Assembly (NCBI GenBank): GCA_965262665.1
Contig: CBDHFR010000002.1
Coordinates: 372,001 to 436,000 of the forward strand
DNA from: CBDBND01 sp965262665
GTDB taxonomy: Bacteria; Pseudomonadota; Alphaproteobacteria; Rhodospirillales; Rhodospirillaceae
Length of the DNA: 64,000 nt
Direction: 5' to 3'
Shown: positions 55,731 to 63,972 of the stretch, piece after piece
Position numbering within the stretch: the stretch's first letter is position 1
How the letters are laid out: every line of letters starts with the position of its first letter
Position numbers and translations under genes: made by a program
The notes under the pieces: model-generated
Databases searched by the model: none
What the model saw: the letters and a program-made list of their open reading frames with translations, nothing else
What the model was told of the DNA's origin: nothing

Positions 55731-56332
55731 GGCAGGGGCTCGCCGAAGTGTCCCATATGTCCCAATGAGTCACTTAGTTTAGCCATGTATGATTGATGCG
55801 AGATTTCGGTTGCACCGAACTGTTTGAGATGATCCGTAATAAACTGCGTATCAAGTAACCGGTAGCTGCCGGCTTTCATCATCGCAACCAGGTGGCACAG
55901 AGCGATTTTGGAAGCGTTAGACTCCCGGGTAAACATACTTTCGCCGAAAAAAACAGCGCCCATGGAAAGGCCGTACAACCCTCCCGCCAATTGATCGTCG
56001 CGCCAGGCTTCAATGCTGTGAGCTAGCCCTGCATTGTGCAGGTCCATAAAGAGTCCAACGATCTCTTCATTGATCCATGTATCTTCCCGGTCCGGCCCGG
56101 ATTCCGCGCACCCCTCAATGACACTTTCGAAAGCCGTGTCGACGCGAATTTCGAAGACTTCGTGGCGGAGCAGTTTGCGAAGCGACCGGGGAACATGAAA
56201 CTTTTCCAGCTCAATAATCCCTCTTTCCTTGGGCTGAACCCAGAACACATCCCGGTCCTGACGGGATTTCGCCATCGGAAAAACGCCGAAAGCGTAAGCC
56301 TTTAATAACAGTTCGGGCGTGATCTGCGTCAC
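55676..56332 (-). CDS. aat: Leucyl/phenylalanyl-tRNA-protein transferase
   Basis: The 218-residue Aat attaches Leu or Phe from tRNA to N-terminal Lys or Arg of proteins, marking them for ClpSAP (N-degron pathway). Family motifs are LLKAYAFGVFPMA, DVFWVQPKERGIIELEKFHV, TWINEEIVGLFMDLHNAGLA, HSIEAWRDDQLAGGLYGLSM and GAVFFGESMFTRESNASKIA. The gene follows accC by 29 bp and is last in the aroQ-accB-accC-aat run. Confidence 0.93.
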   Translation of the reverse strand: MTQITPELLLKAYAFGVFPMAKSRQDRDVFWVQPKERGIIELEKFHVPRSLRKLLRHEVFEIRVDTAFESVIEGCAESGPDREDTWINEEIVGLFMDLHNAGLAHSIEAWRDDQLAGGLYGLSMGAVFFGESMFTRESNASKIALCHLVAMMKAGSYRLLDTQFITDHLKQFGATEISHQSYMAKLSDSLGHMGHFGEPLPYSEIERLLFSQSNTQTS

Positions 56333-56361
56333 GATGTATCCCTAGCGGTGGTTGACACGGT

Positions 56362-57720
56362 TTACCCTGTCGGTTGTTCCTTGCCGGCTTCGACGAAAGC
56401 TTCCAGCCACCGAATATCATACGAGCCGTCCACAAAATCTGTCGCATTGATTAGTTTTTCATGAAGCGGAATGGTGGTTGTGACGCCATCAATGACGTAT
56501 TCACTCAGGGCACGGCGAAGCCGCATAAGACATTCATTTCTTGTTTTCCCATGAACAATCAATTTGGCGATCATACTGTCGTAAAATGGAGGGATTGTGG
56601 CGCCGGCAAACAAACCGGAGTCGACACGCACGCCCAATCCACCCGGAATATGATAGCCCTCCACTCGTCCCGGCGACGGCACGAACGTCTGCGGGTCCTC
56701 AGCATTGATACGGCATTCCACCGCATGCCCTGAGAAAACGATATCGTTCTGTGTGACATCTAGTTCGGCGCCATTGGCGATTCGAATCTGCTCGCGCACG
56801 AGATCGATGCCAGTGACCATTTCCGTAATCGGGTGCTCCACCTGTAAGCGAGTATTCATTTCAATAAAATAGAACTCACTGTTTTCGTAAAGAAACTCCA
56901 CGGTCCCCGCATTGCGATATTTCAATTTTCGCATTGCTTTGCACACCGTCTCACCGATGGTTTGCCGTTCGTTGGCGTTGAGGGCGGGTGAGGGACATTC
57001 CTCCAGGACTTTCTGATGATTGCGCTGTAGGGAACAATCCCGTTCACCCAAATGGATAACGTTACCGTGTGAATCGGCGAGGACTTGAATTTCGATATGC
57101 CTCGGATTGGAGAGATATTTCTCCATATAGACTTCGCCGTTGCCAAAAGCCGCTTTTGCCTCAGCCGATGCAACTTTAAAAGCGTCCATAACGGTCGCGT
57201 CGCTGTCGGCCACCTTCATCCCGCGGCCACCTCCACCGGCAGAGGCCTTGATTAGAACTGGATACCCTATCTCCTTGCCGATCTTGCGCGCGTCTTCGGG
57301 CGACGTGACCGCACCTTCTGAGCCGAGCACCACAGGAATCCCGCTTTCTTTCGCCACGATCTTGGCGGCAACTTTGTCTCCCATGACTCTGATATGCTCA
57401 GGCGTTGGTCCGATGAAGGTCAGACCATGGTCCTCTATCATTTCAGCGAAGTCGGCGTTCTCGGATAAAAAGCCGTATCCTGGGTGAATGGCGTCCGCAT
57501 TGGTGACGAACGCGGCAGATACAATGGCAGCCTTGTTGAGGTAGCTCTCACTGCTGGGCGGCGGGCCAATACAGACCGACTCATCGGCAAGGCGGACGTG
57601 CATTGCTTCCGCATCGGCGGTTGAATGGACGGCAACTGTCCGAATACCCATCTCACGGCACGCTCGTAAGATACGAAGCGCAATTTCACCGCGATTAGCG
57701 ATCAGGATCTTTTCAAACAT
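56362..57720 (-). CDS. accC: Acetyl-CoA carboxylase, biotin carboxylase subunit
   Basis: The 452-residue ATP-grasp enzyme carboxylates biotin on AccB in the first step of fatty-acid synthesis. It shows KILIANRGEIALRILRACRE at the start, YGFLSENADFAEM, IKASAGGGGRGMKV (ATP-grasp Gly-rich loop), GERDCSLQRNHQKVLEECPS and FIEMNTRLQVEHPITEMVTG. Length is normal. It follows accB by 16 bp. Confidence 0.95.
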   Translation of the reverse strand: MFEKILIANRGEIALRILRACREMGIRTVAVHSTADAEAMHVRLADESVCIGPPPSSESYLNKAAIVSAAFVTNADAIHPGYGFLSENADFAEMIEDHGLTFIGPTPEHIRVMGDKVAAKIVAKESGIPVVLGSEGAVTSPEDARKIGKEIGYPVLIKASAGGGGRGMKVADSDATVMDAFKVASAEAKAAFGNGEVYMEKYLSNPRHIEIQVLADSHGNVIHLGERDCSLQRNHQKVLEECPSPALNANERQTIGETVCKAMRKLKYRNAGTVEFLYENSEFYFIEMNTRLQVEHPITEMVTGIDLVREQIRIANGAELDVTQNDIVFSGHAVECRINAEDPQTFVPSPGRVEGYHIPGGLGVRVDSGLFAGATIPPFYDSMIAKLIVHGKTRNECLMRLRRALSEYVIDGVTTTIPLHEKLINATDFVDGSYDIRWLEAFVEAGKEQPTG

Positions 57721-57736
57721 GGGTGATAGGTGCCGC

Positions 57737-58231
57737 TCAGTCGACGATGATCAGTGGCTGATCGAATTCGATCGGCTGCCCATCGGTTACAAGAATCGCC
57801 GACACCGTTCCCGGTCGTGACGCACGAACCGGATTAAAAGTCTTCATGGCTTCAATGAGCATTAACGTTTGGCCTTCCGAGACTGTGTCGCCCACTTTAA
57901 CGTATTGAGGAGAGTCAGGGTCAGCGGCCAAATAGGCCACACCCACCATGGGCGCCTTTACCGCACCGGGGTGGGAGGCAGGATCAGTTGCATCTGACTC
58001 TTGCCCTGTAGAAGGAGTAAGGGCGGTTGTCGCTTGACCAGCAGTCAACCCCGATTGTGGAACGGCTGCAACCACACCTTGGAATTGACGCGCAACGCGA
58101 ATTCTAAGACCGCCGGTGTCATATTCAATTTCCGAAAGATTGGTTTCGTCCAGAACCTTTGCGAGTTGCCTTACGAGATCTTCTTTGATCTCCTCCGCAT
58201 CACTTGCCATCCTTTTTTGTCCCTTGGTCAT
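57737..58231 (-). CDS. accB: Acetyl-CoA carboxylase biotin carboxyl carrier protein
   Basis: The 164-residue carrier has an N-terminal helical part (MASDAEEIKEDLVRQLAKVL), a Pro/Thr/Ala linker and the C-terminal biotinyl domain. Its biotin Lys lies in LMLIEAMKTFNPVRA; the common form is EAMKM or EAMKV, and here the residue after Lys is Thr. KAPMVGVAYLAADPDSPQYV precedes it. The start may be 58231 or the Met at 58210. It starts 5 bp after aroQ and is followed by accC. Confidence 0.93.
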   Translation of the reverse strand: MTKGQKRMASDAEEIKEDLVRQLAKVLDETNLSEIEYDTGGLRIRVARQFQGVVAAVPQSGLTAGQATTALTPSTGQESDATDPASHPGAVKAPMVGVAYLAADPDSPQYVKVGDTVSEGQTLMLIEAMKTFNPVRASRPGTVSAILVTDGQPIEFDQPLIIVD

Positions 58232-58236
58232 TAGGC

Positions 58237-58710
58237 CTAACTTTTCTCAAGTATCTGTGCCATGGCATTTACTGCGAGGACGTATCCGTGAGCCCCAAAT
58301 CCACAGATCACACCTTGGGCGGCGCGCGAGATATAGGAATGGTGCCGAAACTCTTCACGTGTGTATATGTTGGAAAGGTGGACCTCAATAACGGGCGTAT
58401 CAATAGCCAATAATGCGTCCATAATTGCAACTGACGTGTGAGTGTATCCTGCACCGTTTATGATTAAACCGGAGGCTTTTTTGCCAGCCTCTTGAATCCA
58501 GTCTACCAAAGTTCCTTCATCATTACTCTGCCGAAACCCCACGGTCAGCCCGACATTTTCTGCCGCGCTTGCTGTGATCTGAGAAATGTCATCCAGGGTC
58601 GTTGGACCGTATACCTCCGGTTCTCGTGTCCCCAATAGGTTTAGGTTGGGCCCATTAATGATATAGACGAGGTGGCTCAACGGTCTCGCTCCAAAACGGC
58701 GGTTCGTCAT
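58237..58710 (-). CDS. aroQ: Type II 3-dehydroquinate dehydratase
   Basis: The 157-residue enzyme converts 3-dehydroquinate to 3-dehydroshikimate. Family motifs are IINGPNLNLLGTREPEVYG (substrate-lid region with the catalytic Arg/Tyr), GLTVGFRQSNDEGTLVDWIQ, IINGAGYTHTSVAIMDAL and VIEVHLSNIYTREEFRHHSY. The start at 58710 (MTNRRFGARP) is preferred over the frame to 58806, which would overlap the opposite thiSG leader. It heads the aroQ-accB-accC-aat run. Confidence 0.93.
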   Translation of the reverse strand: MTNRRFGARPLSHLVYIINGPNLNLLGTREPEVYGPTTLDDISQITASAAENVGLTVGFRQSNDEGTLVDWIQEAGKKASGLIINGAGYTHTSVAIMDALLAIDTPVIEVHLSNIYTREEFRHHSYISRAAQGVICGFGAHGYVLAVNAMAQILEKS

Positions 58711-58860
58711 GTTTTCCGGTTCGGACAGACCTATACTATTCCTGCCAAAACGGCAAAGTGAATGTCGCGCTGAAAGGTTGGGAGAGTGTTGATATGGGCC
58801 AGCCATGGACCCATACTCCGACCCGAAAATAAGTGGAAATATTGGACCGATAGAATAGCG

Positions 58861-59841
58861 ATGCAGATCACACTTAACGGTGAACTGAAAACATTAGAAA
58901 CCGCCAGTAGCGTGTCTGAACTGCTGGGAGTGCTCAGTATTGATGAAAAGAAAGTGGCCGTTGAGCGAAACTTAGAAATTGTGCCGAAATCGGCATTCGC
59001 TGCGACAGTTATCGGTGACGGTGACAGGCTTGAGATCGTGCATTTTATTGGCGGGGGTGAGAGTAGCGAAGATCCGGACTCATTTACTGTCGCTGGCCGA
59101 AAATATAACTCGAGGCTGTTGGTAGGAACGGGCAAATACAAAGATTTTGAAGAAACCGCTGAAGCCATTGCGGCGTCCGGCGCGGAAATCGTCACCGTCG
59201 CCGTGCGGCGCGTTAATATCGCCGATCCTTCCCAGCCAATGCTGATCGATTATGTCGATCCGGCGAAATACACTTTTTTACCAAATACAGCAGGCTGTTT
59301 CTCCGCCGATGATGCCGTTCGAACACTCAGACTTGCACGAGAAGCCGGCGGCTGGGATCTCGTCAAACTTGAAGTTCTCGGGGACGAAAAGACACTCTAT
59401 CCCAACGTCACTGAAACTGTTGATGCGGCAAAACTTTTAGTCGCAGAGGGATTCAACGTCATGGTCTACACCAATGACGATCCGATCATGGCAAAGATAC
59501 TTGAAGACATCGGTTGTTGCGCCATCATGCCGTTGGCTGCGCCTATCGGGTCCGGTTTGGGCGTGCAAAATCCAGTCAACATTCGAATTATTGTTGAGCA
59601 GGCCTCTGTGCCTGTATTGGTGGATGCCGGTGTCGGAACGGCATCCGACGCTGCCATCGCTATGGAACTGGGGTGTGACGGTGTTCTGATGAATACTGCC
59701 ATTGCGCAGGCGAAGAACCCCATTGCTATGGCACAAGCGATGAAGTTAGCAGTTGAAGCAGGGCGACTCGCTTATTTGGCCGGCAGAATGCCGCGTAAAC
59801 TCTATGCCGATCCATCTTCGCCATTGGCCGGGCTTATTTAG
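58861..59841 (+). CDS. thiSG: ThiS-ThiG fusion: sulfur carrier and thiazole synthase
   Basis: The 326-residue protein starts with a ThiS ubiquitin-like domain (residues 1-66, MQITLNGELKTLE to VHFIGGG). It continues after a short Asp/Ser linker into ThiG (FTVAGRKYNSRLLVGTGKYK). The Schiff-base Lys is K169 in WDLVKLEVLGD; GSGLGVQNPVNIRII and VLVDAGVGTASDAAIAMELG complete the barrel. ThiS normally needs a free C-terminal Gly-Gly for thiocarboxylation, but here GGG at 64-66 is internal. Bifunctional ThiSG fusions occur in other alphaproteobacteria. No thiamine riboswitch was seen in the leader. Confidence 0.9.
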   Translation: MQITLNGELKTLETASSVSELLGVLSIDEKKVAVERNLEIVPKSAFAATVIGDGDRLEIVHFIGGGESSEDPDSFTVAGRKYNSRLLVGTGKYKDFEETAEAIAASGAEIVTVAVRRVNIADPSQPMLIDYVDPAKYTFLPNTAGCFSADDAVRTLRLAREAGGWDLVKLEVLGDEKTLYPNVTETVDAAKLLVAEGFNVMVYTNDDPIMAKILEDIGCCAIMPLAAPIGSGLGVQNPVNIRIIVEQASVPVLVDAGVGTASDAAIAMELGCDGVLMNTAIAQAKNPIAMAQAMKLAVEAGRLAYLAGRMPRKLYADPSSPLAGLI

Positions 59842-59854
59842 GACCCATACCCCT

Positions 59855-60829
59855 CTAGCCAAATGGGTTGTTGTTGCTTTTTGGTGCGGAGATCTCGTCG
59901 ACGCTGTCTTTCTCCTCCTGACTGGGCCGGAATTGGGTTGCTTTGACATTACTCTTTATCTGCGCCGGTTTGGTTGCGCCTGCAATGACGCTGGCAACGC
60001 AGGGGTTATCCAGTAGCCAGCCAACCGCGAGTCCCAACAGCGAATGACCATGCTCATCGCTTAAGGCCTGTAGTTTTGTCACCATTGTGAACCGTTCTTC
60101 GGACCAAAATGCATCCGCCATTGGCCCCCGTCCTTGCCAAGCATGCCAGCGTGTGCCTTTTTTGGGCGACTTGCCAAATTCATATTTTCCGGTGAGCAAT
60201 CCGCTTTCGAGTGGAAAGAAGGGGAGAATGCCCACGTCATACTTTTCGCATACTGGTACGAGGTCAAACTCGATATCTCGGTTCATTAGGCTGTATCGAT
60301 TTTGCGCAGAAACAAAGTTTTCCAACCCTGTTGACTGTGCGACCCAGTGGGCTTCAACCAATTGCCAACCCTGAAAATTGGAGCAACCGATGTAACGCAC
60401 CTTACCCTGACGCACGAGATCATCCATCGCCCGCATCGTTTCCTCGATCGGTGTATCGGGGTCCGGTTTGTGAATCTGGTACAGATCGATGTAATCAGTT
60501 CCAAGGCGTTTCAGACTGGCTTCGGCCGCATTCATGATGAACCGCCGGGAGGCTCCTGTTTCATAGACACTGTCGCCCATGGGATTGCCGAACTTGGTTG
60601 CAACGATCGCCTGCGACCGCCGTTTTCCTAAGGCTTTGCCGAGGAACTTTTCTGACTTGCCACGCCCGCCATAAACATCAGCGGTATCAAACAACGTAAT
60701 GCCTTGATCAAGGGCGACATCAACAACAGTTTTGGTCTGTTGCTCATCAATCAGCATACCAAAATTGTTGCAACCAAGTCCAACAGCCGACACTTTCAAA
60801 CCGGATCGGCCTAGGGAACGGTATTCCAT
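59855..60829 (-). CDS. Aldo/keto reductase
   Basis: The 324-residue NADPH-dependent reductase has the family signature GLGCNNFGMLIDEQQ near the N-terminus. The catalytic Asp/Tyr are in GITLFDTADVYGGRGKSEKF, Lys in AIVATKFGN and His in LYQIHKPDPDTPIEE, and the later part has VRYIGCSNFQGWQL and VASVIAGATKPAQIKSN. It reduces aldehydes or ketones, but the substrate is unknown. Its stop is 14 bp from the convergent thiSG stop. Confidence 0.9.
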   Translation of the reverse strand: MEYRSLGRSGLKVSAVGLGCNNFGMLIDEQQTKTVVDVALDQGITLFDTADVYGGRGKSEKFLGKALGKRRSQAIVATKFGNPMGDSVYETGASRRFIMNAAEASLKRLGTDYIDLYQIHKPDPDTPIEETMRAMDDLVRQGKVRYIGCSNFQGWQLVEAHWVAQSTGLENFVSAQNRYSLMNRDIEFDLVPVCEKYDVGILPFFPLESGLLTGKYEFGKSPKKGTRWHAWQGRGPMADAFWSEERFTMVTKLQALSDEHGHSLLGLAVGWLLDNPCVASVIAGATKPAQIKSNVKATQFRPSQEEKDSVDEISAPKSNNNPFG

Positions 60830-60972
60830 TACGTTCTCCTGAATTTTACCTGTCTAAACTCTGGTGCTCGCCTGGGCACTCTACGCTTGCTGTGTTCGTC
60901 CCGGCAATTGTTGCCTATCTAGAGTGCATAATGGCCTCAATTGCCGCCGTGATCTGTCTAGAATTTATTCTA

Positions 60973-62139
60973 ATACCAACGGTCATTGAATTTGACCTTC
61001 GTGTGCCCATTTGCGCATACCAATCGACATGATTTTCGAGGGCTTGTCGATGAGCTTGTTCCAGGCGTGGCATGCCGCATCGACGATGTCTTCGTAACTG
61101 TCGAAGACGCGGTGCGACAGGTAGGTCTGGCGCAGGTACTGCCAGATGTTTTCGGCCGGGTTCGGCTCCGGCGATCTGGGCGGCAGGAACAGCGGCGTGA
61201 TGTTGTCGGGGAACTCCAATTCGGTGGTGGTGTGCCAGCCGGCGCGGTCCATGAGGAGGACGGCGTGTGAGCCGTCGGCGACGGTGCGGCTAATCTCTTC
61301 GAGATGGGCCGGCATGGCATGGGTGCCGGCGAACGGCATCGCCACGGCCGCACCGGTACCGCGCGCCGGGCAGACGGCGCCGAACAGATAGGCGCTCTGG
61401 TAGCGCTGGTCCTTGGGCTGACGCGGACGGCTGCCGGTGCGCGCCCACTGCCGGACGATGCCGTTCTTCTGGCCAAGGCGCATCTCGTCTTGCCACCACA
61501 GCTCGACCGGCGTTGCGGACGGCAGGTGGGCTACCGCCGCGGCGAGCGCCCGGGGGAAGTTTCTTTAAACGTCTCCAGCATTGCCGCATCTTGGCCCGGA
61601 TGGCGCACCCGGGCGCTCATGTGCGAGAAGCCGAGATCGTGCAGCAGGCGCGAGACCGAGCGCTCGTGATACTCCACCCCGAAGCGGTCCCGGATAACCT
61701 CCTTGAGGTCGAGCCGGCGCCAGCGTACGACGCCGTCGCTGTCCGGGTCCGCCTCGACGATCTCCGCCAACGCCACCCTCTCCACCGCCGTCAGCTGCGG
61801 AACCGCGCCGGGAGATTTGTGGTCGTGCAGGCCCTCGGGGCCTGCCTGATTGAACCGGGACACCCAGTCGCGCAGGCTCTGGCGGTCCATGCCGCCAACC
61901 GCCGCCGCATCCCTACGGTTCATGCCATCATAAACCGCCGCAATCGCCAGAAGGCGGCGCACCTGATTGGGATCTGTCGCTTTGCGCGCCAAGGCCCGCG
62001 CTTGGACCGCGTCATAGTCCGTTCGCAACGGGATCTTCGCCGACATCAAACCCTCCATTTAAAGCCGGCTTTCTATGAATCACATCATTGCGCCGTGGGG
62101 AATCCCTAAAAGAGAATCAATCTCAACGACCGCTGGTAT
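60973..62139 (-). mobile_element. IS630-family insertion sequence, two frames
   Basis: Inverted ends TAATACCAACGGTCATTGA (60971-60989) and the complement of TCAACGACCGCTGGTATA (62123-62140) mark the element. The transposase starts at 62043 (MSAKIPLRTDYDAVQARALA) with an HTH (DAAAVGGMDRQSLRDWVSRF), and the frame ends at 61531. The catalytic part (LWWQDEMRLGQKNGIVRQWA, VLLMDRAGWHTTTELEF, LPPRSPEPNPAENIWQYLRQ) is in the -1 frame to 60983. The shift lies between TTTAAAGAAAC and the first TAG. It may be a programmed frameshift or a one-base mutation. The element lies just upstream of flgE. Confidence 0.85.
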
Positions 62140-62168
62140 AACTCATTGAAATAGCAGTATTTACGTGG

Positions 62169-62184
62169 TGGCACTAATCTTGCT
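62169..62184 (+). promoter_or_regulatory. Sigma-54 promoter upstream of flgE
   Basis: TGGCACTAATCTTGCT matches the sigma-54 consensus TGGCACN5TTGC[AT] without mismatch: GG at 62170-62171 and GC at 62182-62183, ten bases between. It lies 69 bp upstream of the flgE start. Flagellar class II genes in alphaproteobacteria are commonly driven by sigma-54. No -100 activator site was identified, because the IS630 element ends about 30 bp upstream of the promoter. Confidence 0.8.
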
Positions 62185-62252
62185 TCTAACTCCATGAGAT
62201 TTTGTGCGTGATGGCGCTTTATGAGCGACCACGCTGTTTCGGAGAGTAAGAA

Positions 62253-63520
62253 ATGAGTCTTTCTGGCACATTCAGTACGGCGACACAGTCGCTCCAGGCG
62301 CAGGCTCACCACCTGTCAAATATTGCGACGAATATCGCCAATGTTCAAACCAATGCTTACAAGGTTCAAAGAACGAGTTTTCAGACTTTCTTGAATCACG
62401 TGACAGGCCGCAACGAAAGCTTCTTTGCGGTCGACACCGTTGATCGGCGATTTGTTGACAAACAAGGTCTTCTCCTAACGACCCAACGGCAGCTCGACCT
62501 CGCCATCGATGGGCGCGGCATGTTCGTCACTAACGTTCTGCCGGACGGAACGGGTGAATGGCAATTTACCCGCGATGGTGCCTTCGTTGGTCGATCCACC
62601 AGTTTTGACACGGATTCCGATGGCGATGGAATTAACGACCAAGGTGCCGTTTTGACTACTACGTCTGGCAACACTGTGTTTGGGTAGCCCGCCAATGCGG
62701 ACGGGACTTTTGATGAAGTCGACAATCTGGGTGCGTTGCAACCGGTAACCATCAACTCAAATCAGATTTTCCCATCCGTCCCGACCAGCAATATTGCCAT
62801 GCAAGCCAACGTGTCTGCTGAGGATATCGGACGGCAAAGCGTGGATTGCCTTTCATTGATGCTAGCGGTGAAAGCAGAACTGTGACACTAGGGTTTACCG
62901 CTTCCACGACCAACGCATACACCCTGGATGCCTCCAGTATCAGTAACAGCAATCAACCGGTTACAGCGACCATAGTACCAGCCACGGCAAGCTTTACTGG
63001 TTTTGGCGAACTTGCGACGCTAACTGATGGAATTTTTACGGTCACCATCAATGACCCCACAGGTGATCAGGTGATCACCTTGAATCTCAGTGATACAACT
63101 CAGTTTCAAGCCAACGGTAATATCGAGATTGTCAATTTTGACCAGGACGGCATACTTGAAGGCCGCCTGAATAGAACATTCTTTGATTCTGACGGTACTC
63201 TGTTCGGCAGCTTTTCAAACTCCGGATTGAAACCCCTCTTCAAGCTTCCGATGGCAACATTTGCCGCTGTCAACAATCTGGAAGCCGTCAACGGTAACGT
63301 CTTCATCGCCCGTCCAGAAGCGGACACCATGGAACTGCAGTCGCTTGGGTCCGTGACTGGCTTAGCGCAGATCGTTGTCGGCGCTCTTGAACAGTCCAAC
63401 GTCGACTTGGCCGATCAGTTTAGCAAAATGATCGTGACACAGCGTGCTTACTCGAGTTCCGCAACGGTCTTGAGAACAGCCGACGAGATGACTCAGCAGG
63501 CGCGTGACCTCAAGCGTTAA
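62253..63520 (+). pseudogene. flgE: Flagellar hook protein FlgE, with TAG and frameshift
   Basis: The N-terminal flagellar rod/hook motif is MSLSGTFSTATQSLQAQAHH, LSNIATNIANVQTNAYKVQR, and the C-terminal one is LEQSNVDLADQFSKMIVTQR, AYSSSATVLRTADEMTQQAR. A TAG at 62685-62687 interrupts NTVFG*PANADGTFD, where Trp is usual. A one-base frameshift near 62840 follows. The product is FlgE-like or of its paralogue class (FlgE versus FlgF/G is judged by the long central domain with DTDSDGDGINDQ). Loss would abolish hook assembly unless another copy exists. Confidence 0.8.
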
Positions 63521-63534
63521 TAGACCTTCGCGAT

Positions 63535-63972
63535 CTACGCTTGGCGCATCAGCAGTTTTTCTTTGAACACATCGTGGATTGACACGCCTACGGTCGCAGC
63601 AATTTCCCGCGCACTCATTTGTGTTTCTCTTAGGAGCACACGAATAAAGTCAGGGCGTGATCGCCATGCACCACTGCCGCTTCTTCTCACAAAGGCAGGG
63701 CTCTTAGCCGCTTTGGGTTCGTCGTCCAATCTTAGGCCGCGACGAATGGCGTCAGCTACGGCTTGTTCGTGGCGCTTCTTTTCCGTTCTGAGACTGTCTT
63801 CATCATTGCGATATGCGCCGCGCGGTGTGCGAAGCTTTTCACCGAACTTTGTGTTTGCCCAAGTATCCTGACCGGGCGTTGATCTTTTCCCTGAATGAAT
63901 GGGGCGCCGTTGGGGTTCTTCATTTCTCATGCCGGCTGCTTCGTGCAGGCTCATTCCTCGTGAACGAGCCAT
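63535..63972 (-). CDS. Hypothetical protein with C-terminal HTH, 5' end may lie outside the window
   Basis: From ATG at 63972 the 145-residue protein is basic and Arg-rich, with an Arg/Glu-rich middle (RTPRGAYRNDEDSLRTEKKR). Its C-terminal segment FIRVLLRETQMSAREIAATV is followed by GVSIHDVFKEKLLMRQA, which looks like a small helix-turn-helix. The frame stays open upstream to the window edge (reading DAALAAATRMARS), so the real start may lie beyond 64000. It ends 14 bp from the flgE stop, convergent. A regulatory role near flagellar genes is possible but unproven. Confidence 0.5.
   Translation of the reverse strand: MARSRGMSLHEAAGMRNEEPQRRPIHSGKRSTPGQDTWANTKFGEKLRTPRGAYRNDEDSLRTEKKRHEQAVADAIRRGLRLDDEPKAAKSPAFVRRSGSGAWRSRPDFIRVLLRETQMSAREIAATVGVSIHDVFKEKLLMRQA

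Noticed and set aside
58711..58860. TPP riboswitch in front of thiSG
   Set aside because: The conserved CUGAGA and ACCUGA boxes are not present in the 150-bp leader.
61531..62058. Canonical slippery heptamer for IS630 frameshifting
   Set aside because: In the zero frame the candidate reads ACG TTT AAA GAA, which is not of the X XXY YYZ form. A programmed shift is possible but not supported by a standard site.
492..62687. Reassignment of UAG to an amino acid
   Set aside because: TAG ends several intact genes here (sufB, sufT, the thioesterase and the DUF2155 protein), and TAA also appears as a premature stop. Ordinary decay explains the data better.
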